Shown: positions 33,309 to 41,493 of the stretch, in pieces | How positions within the stretch are numbered: position 1 is the stretch's first letter | Layout of the letters: every line of letters starts with the position of its first letter | Source: Bacillota bacterium | GTDB lineage: Bacteria > Bacillota > Bacilli > Paenibacillales > NBRC-103111 | Assembly: GCA_023393235.1 (NCBI GenBank) | Contig: JAEWMH010000046.1 | Span: 8,470 to 72,469 of the forward strand | DNA length: 64,000 bases | Direction of reading: 5' to 3' | Notes under the pieces: model-generated | What the model saw: only the letters and a program-made list of their open reading frames with translations | Databases searched by the model: none | What the model was told of the DNA's origin: nothing | Program-made: the position numbers and the translations under genes

Positions 33309-33336
33309 AGAAAAAGGGGCTTAATCAGCCCCTTTA
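33309..33336. terminator. Bidirectional terminator
   Basis: AAAGGGGCTGATTAAGCCCC with T-rich flanks on both strands, immediately after the GHKL ATPase stop codon. Confidence 0.85.
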
Positions 33337-33338
33337 TC

Positions 33339-35303
33339 TTATTCTGGAATATATTCTTTATACTTTGTCCTTAAATATTGTAAACCTTCTTCATTATCTT
33401 TGACTTCAAGCTCCAGTCTTTCCTTTAAAAATTGATGTTTGCCTTTTGCCTCTTGTATGATTTCATTCCATTCCTTCAACCAAACTTCCATATTGCCGGT
33501 TTTATTTTTATAAATTAAGCCTGCTTCACGATCACCTTGAGATGACTCAAATCGTGCTTCATCATCAAGCTTAATTCCTAGCAAGACAATCTTCCATTTT
33601 GTTTTTGCCTTATCAAAATGATCGTTCTTTTCGATTGCATGAGCATATCTCTTAACTTGACTTATTTCTTCAGTTCCAATAACACAGCTTGGTCGTTTAA
33701 GTTCAATCACAAGGTTCTCATAGCAATCTTCTCTTCCATTTTTATATTGCCGATATAAGCCAATATCCGGTATATCATCAAGAGTCGTTATACTTTTAAA
33801 ATCAATTTCAGCAGATATTTCATCCCTTTTCATAATTGACAAGTGTTTCTTCAGGACATTCTTTAAAGATATGTCGTCATAACCATAAGAATATTGTTCC
33901 CCAAACAGCCACAGTTCTCGAAGCAACATTTTATGAAGTTGGCTTCTTTCTTTTAATCTTTTATAATACTCTTCCCCATAAAGAATCTGCTCTAGGCCAT
34001 TTAAAAATAGTAGCCGATTTGAAATAAGCTTTGTTGTATTTATAATTGACTCTAAGCTAGTTTTTTCAAGTATTGATGCCAACTCATCTTGTTGATCTGG
34101 TGGGAGTTTTAATACTTCCTTTAAAATTGCTCTAAGACTGTCAGGATTGGTTTGTAATGCTTCTTTCATAAGCCTATATGTAAATTCCCTAGAGCTTTTT
34201 GCCACTTTGCTAAAGTCAGGCAAATATTCATTTACTTTAACCGCGCAAATGTCAAAAACTTGCCTTTCTGCTTCCTCAACAACTGTCTGAGCTTCACCTT
34301 CATAAGGGTAAATTCTATCTTGCTTTAATTTCTTGATCTCATTTGCTGCTTCACTAACTAGCTTTTGTCTGTACAAATCCCTCAATGTAGATTCCGCTGT
34401 ATCTCTTAATACATTGTAATCAGGATGCAATGTTCTGATATCGATTGAATTACTTTCCCACAAATCATCAATAATGTTACTCATTAGGTATGCTGTATGC
34501 GAAAACGAACCGGATTTAAAGCCAGTTGTTTCTTCTTCAAAAACTATTCCAGTTTGTCCACATAGGTATAAGTTCTTATGGCTACCCAACTTCCATTCAA
34601 TCACCTTTAATGCACCTCTAACAGGCACACTATTTTCAGTCTGTTGAAATAAAGAAAAGTCATACGTGCTAATGATTTGCTTCTCTGGCTCAAGCTTTAG
34701 TCCATCTACTATGATTGAGACATCTTTATATGCAAGTAAATATGGGGCAAATATCATAGAAAGATCTTGAGCCAAAATTATATTATTTGATATCTTCCTT
34801 GTATTTTCATCAATCAACTCTGTAATAGAAACAATCGTTCCCGAATGAGACCCTCTTGTCTTTGTCAAAGATGTTTTTCCAAAAATCTTCAAATCACTAT
34901 CGTGACCCGAAATTGCAAATTCGTACAGTTCTCTCTCCTGTTCAAAAATACTTACCCACTCGACTTTCCTTCCTAGAACAAAACCACTATACCTACCTTG
35001 CCCCAGCTTTCCATGATACTTTCTTCCGTTAGGGCTAACCTTTTCTTTAACTTTATGAGAATCGCCAAGTTTACCAAAAAAATTATCTACAAGATCAAAT
35101 CTAATACCATGTCCATTATCGTTAATTATTATATGTTCTAACCCATCTAAAGAATTTCGCTCAAAACAAACCTTTATTTCTGTAGCATCAGCATCCAGAG
35201 CGTTCCATATTAATTCTGAAATTGCTCTAATGGGCTTAAATTTTAACATTTTATTTATATGATCGTTTGTAACTTGCACTTCTAATTTTGATGAAACAGT
35301 CAC
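33339..35303 (-). CDS. GHKL ATPase fused to a PD-(D/E)XK-like nuclease domain
   Basis: 654 residues, AT-rich compared with its neighbours. GHKL/Hsp90-type ATPase at the N-terminus: N-box ISELIWNALDADATEIKV (residues 28-45), DNGHG at 62-66, and the lid LGQGRYSG about 100-107. A helical middle follows. Residues 510-560 read IPDIGLYRQY then NLVIELKRP and EISQVKRYA, fitting the D...(D/E)xK core of PD-(D/E)XK nucleases with a downstream Gln. The order ATPase-helical-nuclease suggests an ATP-gated DNA or RNA nuclease, as in defence genes; no activity is proven. Single-gene transcription unit between an attachment-like repeat and a terminator. Confidence 0.8.
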   Translation of the reverse strand: MTVSSKLEVQVTNDHINKMLKFKPIRAISELIWNALDADATEIKVCFERNSLDGLEHIIINDNGHGIRFDLVDNFFGKLGDSHKVKEKVSPNGRKYHGKLGQGRYSGFVLGRKVEWVSIFEQERELYEFAISGHDSDLKIFGKTSLTKTRGSHSGTIVSITELIDENTRKISNNIILAQDLSMIFAPYLLAYKDVSIIVDGLKLEPEKQIISTYDFSLFQQTENSVPVRGALKVIEWKLGSHKNLYLCGQTGIVFEEETTGFKSGSFSHTAYLMSNIIDDLWESNSIDIRTLHPDYNVLRDTAESTLRDLYRQKLVSEAANEIKKLKQDRIYPYEGEAQTVVEEAERQVFDICAVKVNEYLPDFSKVAKSSREFTYRLMKEALQTNPDSLRAILKEVLKLPPDQQDELASILEKTSLESIINTTKLISNRLLFLNGLEQILYGEEYYKRLKERSQLHKMLLRELWLFGEQYSYGYDDISLKNVLKKHLSIMKRDEISAEIDFKSITTLDDIPDIGLYRQYKNGREDCYENLVIELKRPSCVIGTEEISQVKRYAHAIEKNDHFDKAKTKWKIVLLGIKLDDEARFESSQGDREAGLIYKNKTGNMEVWLKEWNEIIQEAKGKHQFLKERLELEVKDNEEGLQYLRTKYKEYIPE

Positions 35304-35440
35304 TGGAATACACCACCCGCTAGGAAATAATACCCAAATTATAGCATACTACTTCCAAGATACAATAAGAAAAGAGCGCCAAACATTATACTGGCGCTCA
35401 CACGATAAACCTTACCTCAATCGTCTCTGAAAAGTTGTAA

Positions 35441-35483
35441 CTATTTGTGATACGGTTCTCCGCGCTGGCTGTAACGGCAAGTT
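35441..35483 (-). repeat. rlmH 3'-end copy with left inverted repeat (copy 1)
   Basis: Reverse strand AACTTGCCGTTACA (35483-35470), CAGCGC, then GGAGAACCGTATCACAAATAG encoding GEPYHK-stop exactly as in rlmH. Best-preserved distal copy; it separates the two ATPase genes. Confidence 0.85.
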
Positions 35484-35507
35484 AAAAGGCCCCATTAGTG
35501 GGTGCCT
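35484..35507 (-). terminator. Terminator of the P-loop ATPase gene
   Basis: Reverse strand GGCACCC, loop ACTAAT, GGGGCC, TTTTAA, abutting the inverted repeat. A second hairpin (GAGCGCCA/TGGCGCTC then TTTTC) lies farther on at 35370-35399. Confidence 0.65.
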
Positions 35508-35516
35508 AAACTGATC

Positions 35517-37052
35517 TTATTTTAATAAGTGTGATTCACAGTTGGGACAAAGAGGCTCAGCTTCTTCAGAAAAATGTTCTTTATGTAAGAAATAGAACCT
35601 ATCACAATTTTGACATTGGACTCCCATTTCACGTTCCATATCTACGACCGATTTTGATTCAACAATAATTGGAATAAGCGTGCTATCATTTATTAAATAA
35701 TAAGGTGATGGTCGGCCAGATTTATTCGGCATAGAGCAAACTTGTTTGATTACTCCCTTCCCATCCCATATTTGTATTCTTCGCCGAGCAGTGTTTGCAG
35801 ATTTAAAAAGATCACTGCTTAAGTAATTGGTCGTGAACCCGACCATACTTATCCTCTTTAAATCACCTATAATTTCATTGCCAAAAGCTACTCTCGCATT
35901 TTCACGGCAGAATTTCTTAATACCTAAGTCCAAACTTGCAATGTTAATTTTACCAGTAGCCCCACGTCTTACATGCTCATCCACAATATCCTGTAACATT
36001 CGAATTATATTTCTTGGAGAGTTGTTTGAAAACGATATTATTGTCCTGTATACATCAGGGGTTTCTGGTTCAAATAACTTATTTAGTGAATCCACCTTGC
36101 CATTGCTGTAGGCCAATAGTCGTTTATTAAGCATTGTACAAAGTTCTTCGTAGCGCCATTCTAATCTAAACTCTTGGATTCTGTCTCTTCTTGCGTCAAT
36201 TGCGTAATATTGCTCTAAAGCATCCCAAAGGAAAAACTTAATCCCAAACTCATTAGTGTTAATAAACCTCAAGTCCTTGATCAAGGGACTAATCAATTTA
36301 TACGCTTTTTCAGGATCATTTCCTGTTAACTCTGTTTCATCAACTTTATCGATCAATATGTAACATGCTTTAAAAGACTGTTTAATGATTGAAATAAGGA
36401 TATTGAAATGATTCATCGGGTCTTCATTGAGTTTTGCTTCTTCAAATTTAGCTGGGGCTCCTCCGGCTAATCCAAACTTAGCCTTTAGAAATGTTGATGC
36501 AAGTCCAAGTAGCGGTAGATTCTCGTTCCACCATTTTTTAATTCTTGTTGGAATTGTCATTGATCTTCTGACAACATCTTTTATTGTGGGTATATCGACT
36601 TCTCCGAGGTACGTATCTATCATTTTTGACAGGAACTTCTTCTCTTCCGCTGGAAAGAAGAACTCTGGTTCTACCTCCATCTGACTCAAGTGACCAAAAT
36701 ACGATATCAATGTGAGCTTATTCAAATTCTTCAAATGAAATGATAAATCTACTTCATCAAGTGACTTAATTCCTGTAGTAAAGAAATAATCATAAGTCAC
36801 AACAAATACTTCTTCAGTGTTTCCTCTTTCTTCAAGCATCCTTCGCTGTGCTGATTTTCCGCCACCACGTGGAGCAAGAATAACGTGTGATTCTGGCGAA
36901 TCTGGAGTGCCCCAGAGCGATTGGTAATAAGGAGGATCAACAAAATAGTGATCAAGTCTGTTCTCTTGGTCAGCGTTCGTATACCTAAAAGGATCTTCGT
37001 CAAATCCCATGATACTAAAAAACTCATCTTTAGTGCTACCTATTCGTTGCAT
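35517..37052 (-). CDS. P-loop ATPase with winged-helix and zinc-ribbon C-terminus
   Basis: 511 residues, AT-rich. Walker A APRGGGKSA at 60-68 and Walker B CYILIDKVDETE about 230-241 mark a STAND/ORC-like ATPase of the Sll1717-like kind (pattern recognition only). Residues 395-465 look like a winged helix (LFKSANTARRRIQIWDGKGVI, YYLINDS). Four cysteines at 480, 483, 502 and 505 (CQNC...CPNC) form a zinc ribbon. It likely binds nucleic acid or partner proteins. Only gene between rlmH and the first distal repeat; start follows GGAGTGG. Confidence 0.75.
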   Translation of the reverse strand: MQRIGSTKDEFFSIMGFDEDPFRYTNADQENRLDHYFVDPPYYQSLWGTPDSPESHVILAPRGGGKSAQRRMLEERGNTEEVFVVTYDYFFTTGIKSLDEVDLSFHLKNLNKLTLISYFGHLSQMEVEPEFFFPAEEKKFLSKMIDTYLGEVDIPTIKDVVRRSMTIPTRIKKWWNENLPLLGLASTFLKAKFGLAGGAPAKFEEAKLNEDPMNHFNILISIIKQSFKACYILIDKVDETELTGNDPEKAYKLISPLIKDLRFINTNEFGIKFFLWDALEQYYAIDARRDRIQEFRLEWRYEELCTMLNKRLLAYSNGKVDSLNKLFEPETPDVYRTIISFSNNSPRNIIRMLQDIVDEHVRRGATGKINIASLDLGIKKFCRENARVAFGNEIIGDLKRISMVGFTTNYLSSDLFKSANTARRRIQIWDGKGVIKQVCSMPNKSGRPSPYYLINDSTLIPIIVESKSVVDMEREMGVQCQNCDRFYFLHKEHFSEEAEPLCPNCESHLLK

Positions 37053-37111
37053 CGTTATACCACTCCGTAATTTTAGATATCAATAGTATACACTAGTTTC
37101 AATAGTAAAAA

Positions 37112-37144
37112 AACTTGCCCCTACTTATGATACGGTTCCCCCCG
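37112..37144 (-). repeat. rlmH 3' end: presumed attachment site with right inverted repeat
   Basis: The rlmH stop region GGGGAACCGTATCATAAGTAG (GEPYHK-stop) runs into GTAGGGGCAAGTT (37124-37112). The latter pairs with TGTAACGGCAAGTT at 35470 in inverted orientation, 11 of 13 bp, bounding the P-loop ATPase module. Confidence 0.75.
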
Positions 37145-37600
37145 ACTAATCTTAAACGCCCGATAAACCTGCTCCACCAGCACCAGCCGCATCAGCTGAT
37201 GGGGCAGGGTCATGCGGCCGAAGCAGAGTTTGGTGTCGGCGCGCTTGAGGACCGAAGCGGATAGGCCGTTGGAGCCGCCGATGACGAAGGCGACGCTGGA
37301 GCGGCCGTAGGTGCCCAGGTTCTGAAGCTGCGTCGACAGCTCCTCGGAGGACCACATGGCCCCGTCCAGGGTGAGGGCGATGACGTAGGTGTCCGGTTTG
37401 ATCAGAGCCAGCAGGCGCTCCCCTTCCTTGTTCTTGACCTGCTCCTCCTCCGCCGCGGACATGTTGTCCGGGGCTTTTTCGTCCGGGACCTCGTTGATCT
37501 GCACCTTGGCATACGGGCCCAGCCGTTTGACGTACTCGGCGATGCCGTCCACCAGATATTTTTCCTTCAGCTTGCCAACTGCCGCGATTTGAATATGCAT
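37121..37600 (-). CDS. rlmH: 23S rRNA (pseudouridine-1915-N3) methyltransferase RlmH
   Basis: 159 residues of the SPOUT family, full length. Signatures: KEKYLVDGIAEYVKRLGPYAK, ALTLDGAMWSSEEL, the SAM knot FVIGGSNGLS, LPHQLMRLVLVEQVYRAFKI and the invariant end RGEPYHK. It methylates pseudouridine 1915 in helix 69 of the 70S ribosome. Start follows GGAGGAACATAG. Orthologue of B. subtilis yydA/rlmH and of the staphylococcal orfX, the SCC insertion site; the island begins at its stop codon. Confidence 0.97.
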   Translation of the reverse strand: MHIQIAAVGKLKEKYLVDGIAEYVKRLGPYAKVQINEVPDEKAPDNMSAAEEEQVKNKEGERLLALIKPDTYVIALTLDGAMWSSEELSTQLQNLGTYGRSSVAFVIGGSNGLSASVLKRADTKLCFGRMTLPHQLMRLVLVEQVYRAFKISRGEPYHK

Positions 37601-37719
37601 CTATGTTCCTCCGCTCGAATCTGTGTGTCAAAACTCCTCTACGCAAAACACCGGCTCCCAAAAAAGAAGCCTCTTCACGCCTCTCTTCCGGAAACCGGTG
37701 CTTCTGGACAATCCCCTGT

Positions 37720-37849
37720 TGTGGATAACATCCCGTAAACCTGTGTATAATTTATTATTCTTCTAATATAAGAATTATCCACATGTGGACAAGATCTGGA
37801 GGCAGCCGCTCTCGTCCGCCCATCCTCAGCCCTTTCCACATATCCACAA
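37720..37849. promoter_or_regulatory. DnaA-box cluster upstream of rlmH
   Basis: Perfect boxes TGTGGATAA (37720-37728) and TTATCCACA (37775-37783), with near matches TGTGTATAA (37742), TGTGGACAA (37784) and TATCCACAA (37841), in 130 bp. The B. subtilis rlmH (yydA) locus is among the DnaA-binding regions near oriC described for that organism, as far as I recall. No AT-rich unwinding region is seen, so it is a regulatory cluster rather than an origin. Confidence 0.7.
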
Positions 37850-37855
37850 GCCGCC

Positions 37856-38029
37856 CTACACCACCAGATATTTGGCTTCGCAGGTGCAGCCCTTTTCCTC
37901 GCAGGTTGGAGGCGGGTTCCAGCTCTTGAAGTGGGTCTCCTTCAGATCCACCACATCCGGCGCATCTTCATATTCATCCACAAAACGGTCAATTGCCAGC
38001 TCCACATGATCCTTGCATACGACAAACAT
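37856..38029 (-). CDS. CxxH/CxxC mini-protein (YyzF-like)
   Basis: 57 residues. Opens MFVVCKDHVELAIDRFVDEY with a CxxH pair and closes with PTCEEKGCTCEAKYLVV. It fits the small CxxH/CxxC protein family encoded between rlmH and the HtrA gene in Bacillus-type genomes (yyzF). Four Cys/His residues suggest zinc binding; function unknown. Lies 38 bp after the htrC stop. Confidence 0.85.
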   Translation of the reverse strand: MFVVCKDHVELAIDRFVDEYEDAPDVVDLKETHFKSWNPPPTCEEKGCTCEAKYLVV

Positions 38030-38067
38030 ACGGCTTCACCTGTTGTCCTTTCTATTTGCGCTGCTGT

Positions 38068-39246
38068 TTATTTCAATTCCTCCAGTACCAGGGTGACGGA
38101 GGCTTTTTTGCCTGCCCGGTAATAGGTGATTTTCAATTTATCCCCTATTTTCTTCTCGTTATACAGATACTTGCGCAAAGACAGGGTTCCGTCGATGGAA
38201 ACGGTGTCCATTTCCACAATGACATCGTTGGTTTTCAGTCCGGCGTTTTTGGCGGGGCCTTGGGCTTCCATAACAACAGCGCCGCCCTTCACTTCAGAAG
38301 GAAGCTTCAGCACCTCCACCCCCTCCTTAAACCCGGCCAAATCCAAGGTGGACACCCCGATGTACGGCCGCTTCACCTTTTGATCCTGGATCAGCGCGTC
38401 GATGATCGGCTTCGCCTCGTTAATGGGAATGGCAAAACCCAGTCCTTCCACTCCCGTTTCCGCCAGCTTCATGCTGTTGATGCCGATGACCTTGCCGTCC
38501 AAACTCACCAGCGCACCGCCGCTGTTGCCCTGATTGATGGCGGCATCCGTCTGGATCAGATTCATTTCCCATTCTACGCCGCCCATACCGTCCGTGAGGG
38601 AGGGCAGCAGCACCTTGGGGGAGCTGATCACCCCTACCGTGATGGTTTGGGCATAGTTGAGGCCCAAGGGATTGCCGATGGAGATTGCCGTTTCGCCGGA
38701 TTGCAGGCTGTCCGAGTCACCGAACACCGCGGTCGCCTTAATCCCCGCAGCATCCACCTCCATTACCGCCAGATCGGTAATCCGGTCGCTTCCCAGGACG
38801 GTGGCTTTTTTCCGGTCGCCTCCGGACATGACCACCTCATAAGCCGCGGCGCCCTCGACAACATGATTGTTGGTGACGATCCGCGCCTTGCCGCCTTCCT
38901 TATCGAAGATGACGCCCGAGCCGATAGCCGTTCCCGTTACCTTCTCCCCATCCTTGAAGGTGCTCACCACACTTACTACAGCGGGTGTAACCTTGGCCGC
39001 AGCTGCCACAACCGGATCATTCCCGTAGGAAGCCCGGGCTGTTTTGCCGGACGAGCCTGACCCATCCCGGCTGAAGCCGCCTACCAGCAGCACCAGGACC
39101 AGCATAACGGCCATGCCGGACACCAGCGCGCCGCCAATGATCCAGATCAGCCGTTCATCCGGTCGGCCGGACGGGGCACCCAGCTTACGGCCCTTCCAGC
39201 GGCCGGAGACCCGGGTGGAGTAAAAATCATCGTCAAACAAGCTCAT
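38068..39246 (-). CDS. htrC: HtrA/DegP-type serine protease with PDZ domain
   Basis: 392 residues: cytoplasmic basic tail, one membrane anchor (IWIIGGALVSGMAVMLVLVL), an extracytoplasmic trypsin-like domain with catalytic His (TNNHVVEGA), Asp (DLAVMEVD) and Ser (INQGNSGGAL), then one C-terminal PDZ domain (about 295-385). It degrades misfolded envelope proteins. Last gene of the wal cluster, as yyxA/htrC in B. subtilis. ATG 39246 follows GAAGGAGGACGCCGTCA. Confidence 0.95.
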   Translation of the reverse strand: MSLFDDDFYSTRVSGRWKGRKLGAPSGRPDERLIWIIGGALVSGMAVMLVLVLLVGGFSRDGSGSSGKTARASYGNDPVVAAAAKVTPAVVSVVSTFKDGEKVTGTAIGSGVIFDKEGGKARIVTNNHVVEGAAAYEVVMSGGDRKKATVLGSDRITDLAVMEVDAAGIKATAVFGDSDSLQSGETAISIGNPLGLNYAQTITVGVISSPKVLLPSLTDGMGGVEWEMNLIQTDAAINQGNSGGALVSLDGKVIGINSMKLAETGVEGLGFAIPINEAKPIIDALIQDQKVKRPYIGVSTLDLAGFKEGVEVLKLPSEVKGGAVVMEAQGPAKNAGLKTNDVIVEMDTVSIDGTLSLRKYLYNEKKIGDKLKITYYRAGKKASVTLVLEELK

Positions 39247-39503
39247 TGACGGCGTCCTCCTTCTTTAGCGCGTATCGCACTTCTTGGCCAAACGGCATAT
39301 GTACCGCCTGACTGGGGCATTGTTGAGAGCATGAAATTTTGAGAAAAAAAGAATGATTGCCCGTCATGTTGACCAGACTGATAGAATACGCTGTTACTAG
39401 AGGACATCACATCGCTAGATTCATTCCTGAAGCCTGCTGTCTTACCCGCGTCTTACCAACCGGTTACACCTATCCGCCTCAACCAAAAAAGGAGCGTGCT
39501 TTC

Positions 39504-39707
39504 ATGCGGCAACCCCTGTCCATTACCGAGCAGATCGATCTGGCCGGCAAACTTGGCGATCTGAAGGAGCAGCACTACAACCATACTCTTCTATTAACCG
39601 CCCTGCTGGAGCTCCTCACCGAAAAAGGCCTGCTCACCACCGAGGAAATCCGGGCCAAAGCAGCCGATCTTCATCACATGGCCTTCGATGGTCGGGACGA
39701 GATCTGA
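39504..39707 (+). CDS. Small uncharacterised protein
   Basis: 67 residues from ATG 39504 with AAAGGAGCGTGCTTTC before it. Helical: ITEQIDLAGKLGDLKEQHYN then LLTALLELLTEKGLLTTEEI. No family recognised. Plus strand between htrC and walJ, which both run the other way. Confidence 0.6.
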   Translation: MRQPLSITEQIDLAGKLGDLKEQHYNHTLLLTALLELLTEKGLLTTEEIRAKAADLHHMAFDGRDEI

Positions 39708-39787
39708 GGGCAACCAGCTCCTGAGCCAAGGGGATAATGTCCGACAAGGCCGCAGAGAACCACTGCATCTCAATAGCGCCGCCATTC

Positions 39788-40594
39788 TTACGCCTCACGC
39801 AGCCAATCCCAATGGGTCGGCCGGTCGTAATACGTGTCCATCAGCTTGGGGCCGTTGTCCCCGCACCGGATTCCGTACTGCTCCAGCACCCCGCCGACGG
39901 TCATCCGCGCCAGCTCCTGCATATTGTGGTCCCGGCTGAGATGGGCCAGGTAGACCCGCCGCAGCCGCTGGGACAGCAGCGTATACAGCGCTTCCCCTGC
40001 CGCTTCGTTGGACAAGTGCCCGGAATCGCTCAGGATCCGGCGCTTGATGTTCCACGGGTACCGTCCCATCCGCAGAAGCTCTATATCATGATTGGCCTCC
40101 AGGATCAGCGCATCGCAATCCCGCAGCTGGTCCCGGACCTTATCGCTCATATACCCCAGGTCCGTCGCCAAACCCAGCTTTTCATCCCCGTCATAAAAGC
40201 AGTAGCCCACCGGCTCCGCAGCATCATGGGAGATGCCGAATGATTGCACCGACAGATTGTGGATCTCCACCACACTGCCCGTGTCGAGAATCCGCCGCTG
40301 CTCCGCCTCCAGTGCACCCACACACTTGTCCAGCTCCTCCCAGGTGGCCTGATTGGCATACACCGGGAGCTTATATTTGCGGGCAATAGCGCCCAGTCCT
40401 TTGACATGATCCGAATGCTCGTGTGTGATAAAAATAGCGCTGAGCTCCGATGCCGCCACTTCCTGCTCCGCCATCAGATGCTCTACCCGCTTGGCGGACA
40501 GCCCCGCATCAATCAATACCTTGGCCTCATCGTTGGCCACCACAATAGCGTTTCCCGTAGAACCGCTGGACAACACCGTGAAACGCAATGACAT
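39788..40594 (-). CDS. walJ: Metallo-beta-lactamase-fold hydrolase WalJ (YycJ)
   Basis: 268 residues. MSLRFTVLSSGSTGN then AIFITHEHSDHVKG is the metal site HxHxDH; DTGSVVEIHNLSVQSFGISHDA and EANHD give further ligands. B. subtilis WalJ (YycJ) has DNA exonuclease activity and is linked to cell-division coordination. Fifth gene of the wal operon. Start 40594 follows AAGGAAAAGGAA. Confidence 0.93.
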   Translation of the reverse strand: MSLRFTVLSSGSTGNAIVVANDEAKVLIDAGLSAKRVEHLMAEQEVAASELSAIFITHEHSDHVKGLGAIARKYKLPVYANQATWEELDKCVGALEAEQRRILDTGSVVEIHNLSVQSFGISHDAAEPVGYCFYDGDEKLGLATDLGYMSDKVRDQLRDCDALILEANHDIELLRMGRYPWNIKRRILSDSGHLSNEAAGEALYTLLSQRLRRVYLAHLSRDHNMQELARMTVGGVLEQYGIRCGDNGPKLMDTYYDRPTHWDWLREA

Positions 40595-40613
40595 TTCCTT
40601 TTCCTTCTTTCTA

Positions 40614-40731
40614 AACTGGAATAACATGGTCCAAGCCTTCGGCCGGATATGTTATGGAAGCCTCGAAACCGGCAAAGCCGGTTTGAGGGATCTTCTGCTT
40701 CGACTTCTCTTCTTGGAATAACAGGGTCCAT
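40614..40731. repeat. Short direct repeat and hairpin in the walI-walJ spacer
   Basis: TGGAATAACAtGGTCCA at 40617 recurs as TGGAATAACAgGGTCCA at 40714 (16 of 17). Between them is the hairpin AAACCGGCAAAGCCGGTTT. No T run follows. It may be an mRNA-processing or stability element. Confidence 0.4.
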
Positions 40732-40733
40732 CC

Positions 40734-41477
40734 CTACGGCTGCACCGTAGTCTCCACCGCGCCCGTAAAGCCGTGAACGTAATACGGCTCCCGGTTGGAG
40801 AGGGTAATCCTCCAGTTGGGAACGAAGCTCTGCTCTTCGGAATCGTACAGCTGTCCGTGATAGCCCAGCCGGATGTCCGTGATGACGGCTCCCTCCGGGA
40901 GATAGTTCTCCGCCAGGCTGCGCACCGCTGCATAAGCGGAGATGATCCGCTGGCCGGACTTGTCGGCAGCCTCTACTCCTGATTTTACTTCAACATAGGT
41001 TTGTTTGTAACCCGTTATTTCTCCGTTCTCCGCAAAAAGCTGCACCGTCACATCAAACATCGGCAAATCCCGGTAAATCTGATGGAACAAGAACACGTCC
41101 TTCCGCCCATAAGAGGTATCCAGCCGGTACGCGTCAAAGTGGCGCAGACCGGATTTGCGCTCGATTTCCTTCAAAGTGGAGCGGTTCAGCATGCTGATGA
41201 AGCGGATAGGCTGGGACAGCCGGGTCACCTGGGGATTGCGGAATTCCTCCCGCAGGCTCACATTGATGATCGGCAGCTTGGGTGTTTCCTTCGGGATCTC
41301 CGGGATCACCCGGATGCTCTTGCTCTCCAGCAGCTTCCGCGTTTCGGCCTCCAGATCCGCCGCCTCCTGGTCCGACGCCGCTTGGCTGAAGCGGTCCTCC
41401 CACAGCTGGTAGGCCAGGATCAGATTGAGGCACAGGAAGGCAAAGATCAATATGGATTTGGCTCTTCTCCAGTCCAT
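40734..41477 (-). CDS. walI: WalI (YycI), regulator of WalRK
   Basis: 247 residues, one N-terminal membrane helix (SILIFAFLCLNLILAYQLW), the rest extracytoplasmic beta-rich YycH/YycI fold with FVPNWRITLSNREPYYVHGFTG near the end. With WalH it restrains WalK in B. subtilis. 16 bp after walH. Confidence 0.93.
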   Translation of the reverse strand: MDWRRAKSILIFAFLCLNLILAYQLWEDRFSQAASDQEAADLEAETRKLLESKSIRVIPEIPKETPKLPIINVSLREEFRNPQVTRLSQPIRFISMLNRSTLKEIERKSGLRHFDAYRLDTSYGRKDVFLFHQIYRDLPMFDVTVQLFAENGEITGYKQTYVEVKSGVEAADKSGQRIISAYAAVRSLAENYLPEGAVITDIRLGYHGQLYDSEEQSFVPNWRITLSNREPYYVHGFTGAVETTVQP

Positions 41478-41493
41478 GACACACCCCGCTTCT

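Noticed and set aside
37720..37849. Replication origin
   Set aside because: DnaA boxes are present but there is no dnaA/dnaN gene or AT-rich unwinding region.
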